Source: Luteimonas cucumeris
Lineage (GTDB): Bacteria; Pseudomonadota; Gammaproteobacteria; Xanthomonadales; Xanthomonadaceae
Assembly (NCBI RefSeq): GCF_007830035.1
Contig: NZ_VLKN01000002.1
Span: forward strand, 1 to 64,000
DNA: 64,000 nucleotides
Direction: 5' to 3'
In this document: positions 61,061 to 64,000 of the stretch, piece by piece
Position numbering within the stretch: the first letter of the stretch is position 1
Layout: each line of letters begins with the position of its first letter
The notes under the pieces: generated by a model
Seen by the model: only the letters and a program-made list of their open reading frames with translations
Told to the model about the DNA's origin: nothing
Database searches by the model: none
Translations under genes and position numbers: made by a program

Positions 61061-63511
61061 TCAGCCCAGCCTGACGAGCTTCTGCCGGATCGCCTTGCCC
61101 CAGCCTTCCCACACCGGCTTGCGCAGGCGGGCAGAACGCGCCAATGCCTTCTTCATGTCGAAATCGGCACCGGATTTGGTGCGGCCGAGCTCGTCCCAGC
61201 GCAGCGGTACCGCTACCGGTGCGCCGGCGCGCGCACGCAGCGACCAGCTCGCCACGCTGGTGGCGCCGCGACCGTTGCGCAGCCAGTCGATGAAGATCAC
61301 GCCCTTGCGCTTTGCCTTGCTGGCAGTAGCCACGTAACGCTGCGGCGCCTGCGTTGCCATCGCGTCGGCGAAGGCTTCGCAGAAAGCCTTGGCCTCGTCC
61401 CAACCGGGTCCTGGCCGGATCGGCAGCACCACGTGCAGGCCCTTGCCGCCGGAAACGCGCAGGAAACTCTGCAGCCCGATCTCCTCCAGTCGCGCGCGGA
61501 CCTCGCGCGCCGCCGCGATCACAGCGCTCCATTTCACCCCGGGTCCGGGATCGAGGTCGAACACCAGCGTATCCGGATGCTCCAAGTCGTCGATCCGCGA
61601 TCCCCAGGGATGCAGTTCCAGCGTATTCATCTGCACCAGGTCGAGCAGACCACCGACGCTGTCGACGTACAGGTAATCGTCCGTACCCCCATCCTTTTCG
61701 CGGATCGGTACCGCACGCACCTGCGAACCCAAAGTGCCGGCATGGTGTTTCTGGAAGAAGCATTGGCTTTTGATGCCATCGGGACAGCGCAGCAACGACA
61801 GCGGACGCCGCGCGATTTCCGGCAGCAAGCGCGGTGCGATGGCCTGGTAGTAGTCGGCAACCTGCTGCTTGGTGATGCCGCTGTCCGGATAGACGCGCTT
61901 GTCCGGGCTGCTGATCCTCGGCTGCGTGTCGCCACCGATGTCTTTCATGGCCTTGTCCTCCCTCAATCGCTGGAAGCTTCCCTGGCGCAGCAGGCCTTCC
62001 TTGGCCCAGCCGCGAAAGGCGATTTCGACGATCAGTTTCGGCTCGACCCAGGTCACCGTGCGCAGGGACAGCGGGATGTGCGGCGGTAGTTCGACGGTGG
62101 GCGACTTGCGTTCGAGCTTGCGCAGCGCCGCCGTCAGGCTGCGCAGCGTGGCGTCGTCGAAGCCGGAACCGACCCGTCCCACGTATTTCAGTGCGCCGCC
62201 TTCGCGCGTGGCCAGCAGCAGAGAGCCGAAACCGGTGCGCGAACGCCGCGGCGCGGTATATCCCACCACCACGAATTCATCGCTCTGTGCGTGCTTCACC
62301 TTCAGCCAGGTGGTGGAGCGGCCGTCGTAATAACGCGCATCGACGTGCTTGCTGATGATGCCTTCCATGCCCTGCCGGCCGCTGGCTTCGAACACTTCCG
62401 CACCGTGGCCGACGATGTGTTTGCTGTAGGCAAGCACCGGATCGGCGCCATCCAGCAGGGCTTCCAGCAGTGCCTTGCGCTCGATCAGCCTGGTTTCGGT
62501 CAGGTCGACGCCTTCTAGCGCCGGCAGGTCGAACAGGGTGTAACGCAGGACGGCATTGGCCGATCCCTCGATCGTGCGCTGCAATGCCGAGAAGCTGTCC
62601 CGACCCTGCGCATCGAGGGCGATCAGTTCGCCATCGAAGTCCGCATCGGATATGCCCAGCGCTTCCAGCGCCGACACGATTTCCGGATAGTCGGCAGTCC
62701 AGTCCAGGTTCTTGCGCGAACGCAACCGCGCCTTGCCGTGCTCCACCCTGGCCAGCATCCGGTAGCCGTCCCACTTCAACTCGTGCAGCCAGTCGTCGCC
62801 CCTGGGTGGCTCGGCGCGCAGCGTCGCCAGCTGCAAGGGCGGCGGTTTCTTTTCACGTTGCGGGCGGGCGCCTTCGAGCGCCAACGCACGTGCGCGCCAA
62901 TCCTGCCTGCGCGCACGTTTGGCTGCCTTTTTCCGGACCGACGGTGTTTTCTTCCGGGCCGTTCGCCCTGCTGTTTTCTTGCGGGCTTTTTTTGGCGCAG
63001 AGATCAGGTCGTCGGCCTCGCCGTCGCGCGCATGTTCGTCCTGGCGTTTGATCAACAGCCACTGGGGCTGGCGCGCAGGCTTGGCGGTACGGACCAGCTT
63101 CCAGGCACCGTTCAGTTTTTCGCCGTGAAGCGAGAAATCGATCTTGCCGGCGGCCAGCGCGGCCAATGGATCGCCATCGGCACTCCACACGCCATGATCG
63201 AACAGGTCGACATGGCCGGCACCGTAATGCCCCTCGGGGATGTCTCCCTCGAAGCTGGCGTAGCTGAGCGGGTGATCCTCCACTTCCACCGCCAGGCGCT
63301 TCTCGCCAGGTCGCAGCGACGGCCCTTTCGGTACCGCCCAACTCTTCAGCGTGCCGTCCATTTCCAGGCGGAAGTCGTAATGCCGCGCGCGGGCATGGTG
63401 CAGTTGCACGACGAAGATGGGACGGTGCCCTCTGCGTCCGGCCCCGGCTTCGCCGGCAGGCTCCGGTGTCTGTCCGAAGCGGCGCTTGCGCGCGTATTCG
63501 TGCAGGCTCAT
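61061..63511 (-). CDS. ligD: ATP-dependent DNA ligase LigD (PE-ligase-polymerase)
   Basis: An 816-residue NHEJ enzyme. Domains in order: phosphoesterase (1-165; QLHHARARHYDFRLEMDG, EGDIPEGHYGAG), a Lys-rich linker, ligase (K246 in ELKWDGYRM; GMEGIISKH; TWLKVKH), and an archaeo-eukaryotic primase-type polymerase (about 525-816; DGIKSQCFFQKH, LVFDLDPGPGVKW, GGKGLHVVLPI). With Ku it joins double-strand breaks. The stop of ku is 15 bases upstream, so both are co-transcribed. Domain order PE-LIG-POL is the Pseudomonas type. Confidence 0.96.
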   Translation of the reverse strand: MSLHEYARKRRFGQTPEPAGEAGAGRRGHRPIFVVQLHHARARHYDFRLEMDGTLKSWAVPKGPSLRPGEKRLAVEVEDHPLSYASFEGDIPEGHYGAGHVDLFDHGVWSADGDPLAALAAGKIDFSLHGEKLNGAWKLVRTAKPARQPQWLLIKRQDEHARDGEADDLISAPKKARKKTAGRTARKKTPSVRKKAAKRARRQDWRARALALEGARPQREKKPPPLQLATLRAEPPRGDDWLHELKWDGYRMLARVEHGKARLRSRKNLDWTADYPEIVSALEALGISDADFDGELIALDAQGRDSFSALQRTIEGSANAVLRYTLFDLPALEGVDLTETRLIERKALLEALLDGADPVLAYSKHIVGHGAEVFEASGRQGMEGIISKHVDARYYDGRSTTWLKVKHAQSDEFVVVGYTAPRRSRTGFGSLLLATREGGALKYVGRVGSGFDDATLRSLTAALRKLERKSPTVELPPHIPLSLRTVTWVEPKLIVEIAFRGWAKEGLLRQGSFQRLREDKAMKDIGGDTQPRISSPDKRVYPDSGITKQQVADYYQAIAPRLLPEIARRPLSLLRCPDGIKSQCFFQKHHAGTLGSQVRAVPIREKDGGTDDYLYVDSVGGLLDLVQMNTLELHPWGSRIDDLEHPDTLVFDLDPGPGVKWSAVIAAAREVRARLEEIGLQSFLRVSGGKGLHVVLPIRPGPGWDEAKAFCEAFADAMATQAPQRYVATASKAKRKGVIFIDWLRNGRGATSVASWSLRARAGAPVAVPLRWDELGRTKSGADFDMKKALARSARLRKPVWEGWGKAIRQKLVRLG

Positions 63512-63526
63512 GGCTGGACCGGCGGA

Positions 63527-64000
63527 TCAGGCCGATTTGCGCTTGCGTGCCGGCGCCTTGCGTGGCTTGGTTTTCTTCGCGGCCTTGGTCGTCTTCTTGG
63601 CAGCTGACTTCTTCCTGGCCGGCGTGCGCTTGTTGCGGTCGATGCTCTGCTGCAGCAGTGACATGAAGTCGACGACGTTGGTCGCTGCGTTCTCGGCGAC
63701 ATCCTCGGTCTCGTCCGGCTTGGCCACCACGCCCTTGCTCTTCATCCGTTTTTCGATGACTGCGTGCAGTCGCGAGCGGAATTCGTCCTTGTACTGGTCG
63801 GGCGACCACTCCGAGGACATGGCGTCGATCAGCTGCTCGGAAAATTCCTTTTCCTTGGCGGTGATCCGGTATTCCGAAGGCGGGCGCTCCGGAATGTTGT
63901 ACTCCTCCACCTCGACCAGCTCCTGCGGGTAGCGCATCATCAGCAACAGCAATGCGTCGCCCTGCGGCAGTACCGCGCACAGGTGCTCGCGGGTACGAAT
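63527..64000 (-). CDS. ku: Ku protein (partial, 5' end outside window)
   Basis: The last 157 codons of bacterial Ku, the DNA-end binding partner of LigD. The visible part starts inside the core (REHLCAVLPQGDALLLLMMR, MSSEWSPDQYKDEFRSRL) and ends in a Lys/Ala/Pro-rich tail (AAKKTTKAAKKTKPRKAPAR) typical of the basic C-terminal extension that binds DNA. The frame is open to the window edge, so the start lies further right. Confidence 0.93.
   Translation of the reverse strand: MRTREHLCAVLPQGDALLLLMMRYPQELVEVEEYNIPERPPSEYRITAKEKEFSEQLIDAMSSEWSPDQYKDEFRSRLHAVIEKRMKSKGVVAKPDETEDVAENAATNVVDFMSLLQQSIDRNKRTPARKKSAAKKTTKAAKKTKPRKAPARKRKSA

Noticed and set aside
60602-62089. 495-residue plus-strand frame opposite ligD and glpQ
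   Set aside because: Antisense shadow without any family motif; both minus-strand genes are clear.

Overview
The window is a GC-rich chromosomal segment from a gammaproteobacterium, most likely the order Lysobacterales/Xanthomonadales. This rests on gene order rather than on any database match: lolC-lolD-comEC-exbB-exbD-msbA-lpxK-kdsB-PTP-uvrC-pgsA-tRNA-Gly-Cys-Leu, the sdhCDAB operon leading into sdhE/ygfX and lolCD, and short GATTCG-type and GGGATGAC-type intergenic repeats. No rRNA, CRISPR array, insertion sequence or prophage was seen. Genes are tightly packed and many start codons overlap the preceding stop (ATGA or GTGA), so much of the minus strand reads as long operons.

Layout. 1-5 kb: the 5' part of cysD, a membrane-anchored FMN/glutamate-synthase-like protein, a UDP-sugar dehydrogenase, then exonuclease III translationally coupled to a GIY-YIG-like protein. 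5-18 kb, minus strand: three tRNA genes, pgsA, uvrC, an NHL/thioredoxin-like protein, a low-molecular-weight phosphatase, and the lipid A/LPS genes kdsB, lpxK and msbA, followed by exbD, exbB and comEC. 18-25 kb, minus strand: lolD, lolC, ygfX, sdhE, a MAPEG protein, sdhB, sdhA, sdhD, sdhC, and a 50-codon DUF1674 (SDHAF4-like) gene that appears to head the operon. This places the enzyme and three assembly factors (ygfZ is next door) in one neighbourhood.

25-36 kb: ygfZ, an FMN reductase, a fused E1 alpha/beta 2-oxo acid dehydrogenase, GST, GNAT acetyltransferase, glutaryl-CoA dehydrogenase, two glycine-zipper envelope proteins, TatD, TcdA, a membrane-anchored cytochrome c'-like protein and a cold shock protein. 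36-42 kb, plus strand: an envelope/phospholipid group (DUF456, MscS with BON domain, outer membrane phospholipase A, patatin, PLD-type cardiolipin synthase). 42-49 kb: class I fumarase, an ECF sigma/anti-sigma/DUF4097 cassette, an ABC exporter, DUF488 and ferredoxin-NADP reductase with an inverted repeat in its promoter.

49.7-55.3 kb is the most unusual part: a two-gene unit encoding a ComEC-type metallo-beta-lactamase-fold protein with an N-terminal SH3-like segment and a 1324-residue multidomain protein ending in a putative clan CD (caspase/CHAT-like) cysteine-peptidase fold. I recognise no published system matching this pair. It is preceded by a ~195 bp structured repeat whose second copy lies at 11.2 kb. 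55.8-64 kb: glutathione peroxidase, a membrane protein, an M3 peptidase, a glycerophosphodiesterase, a DUF72 remnant, and ligD plus ku (bacterial non-homologous end joining), with ku running off the window end.
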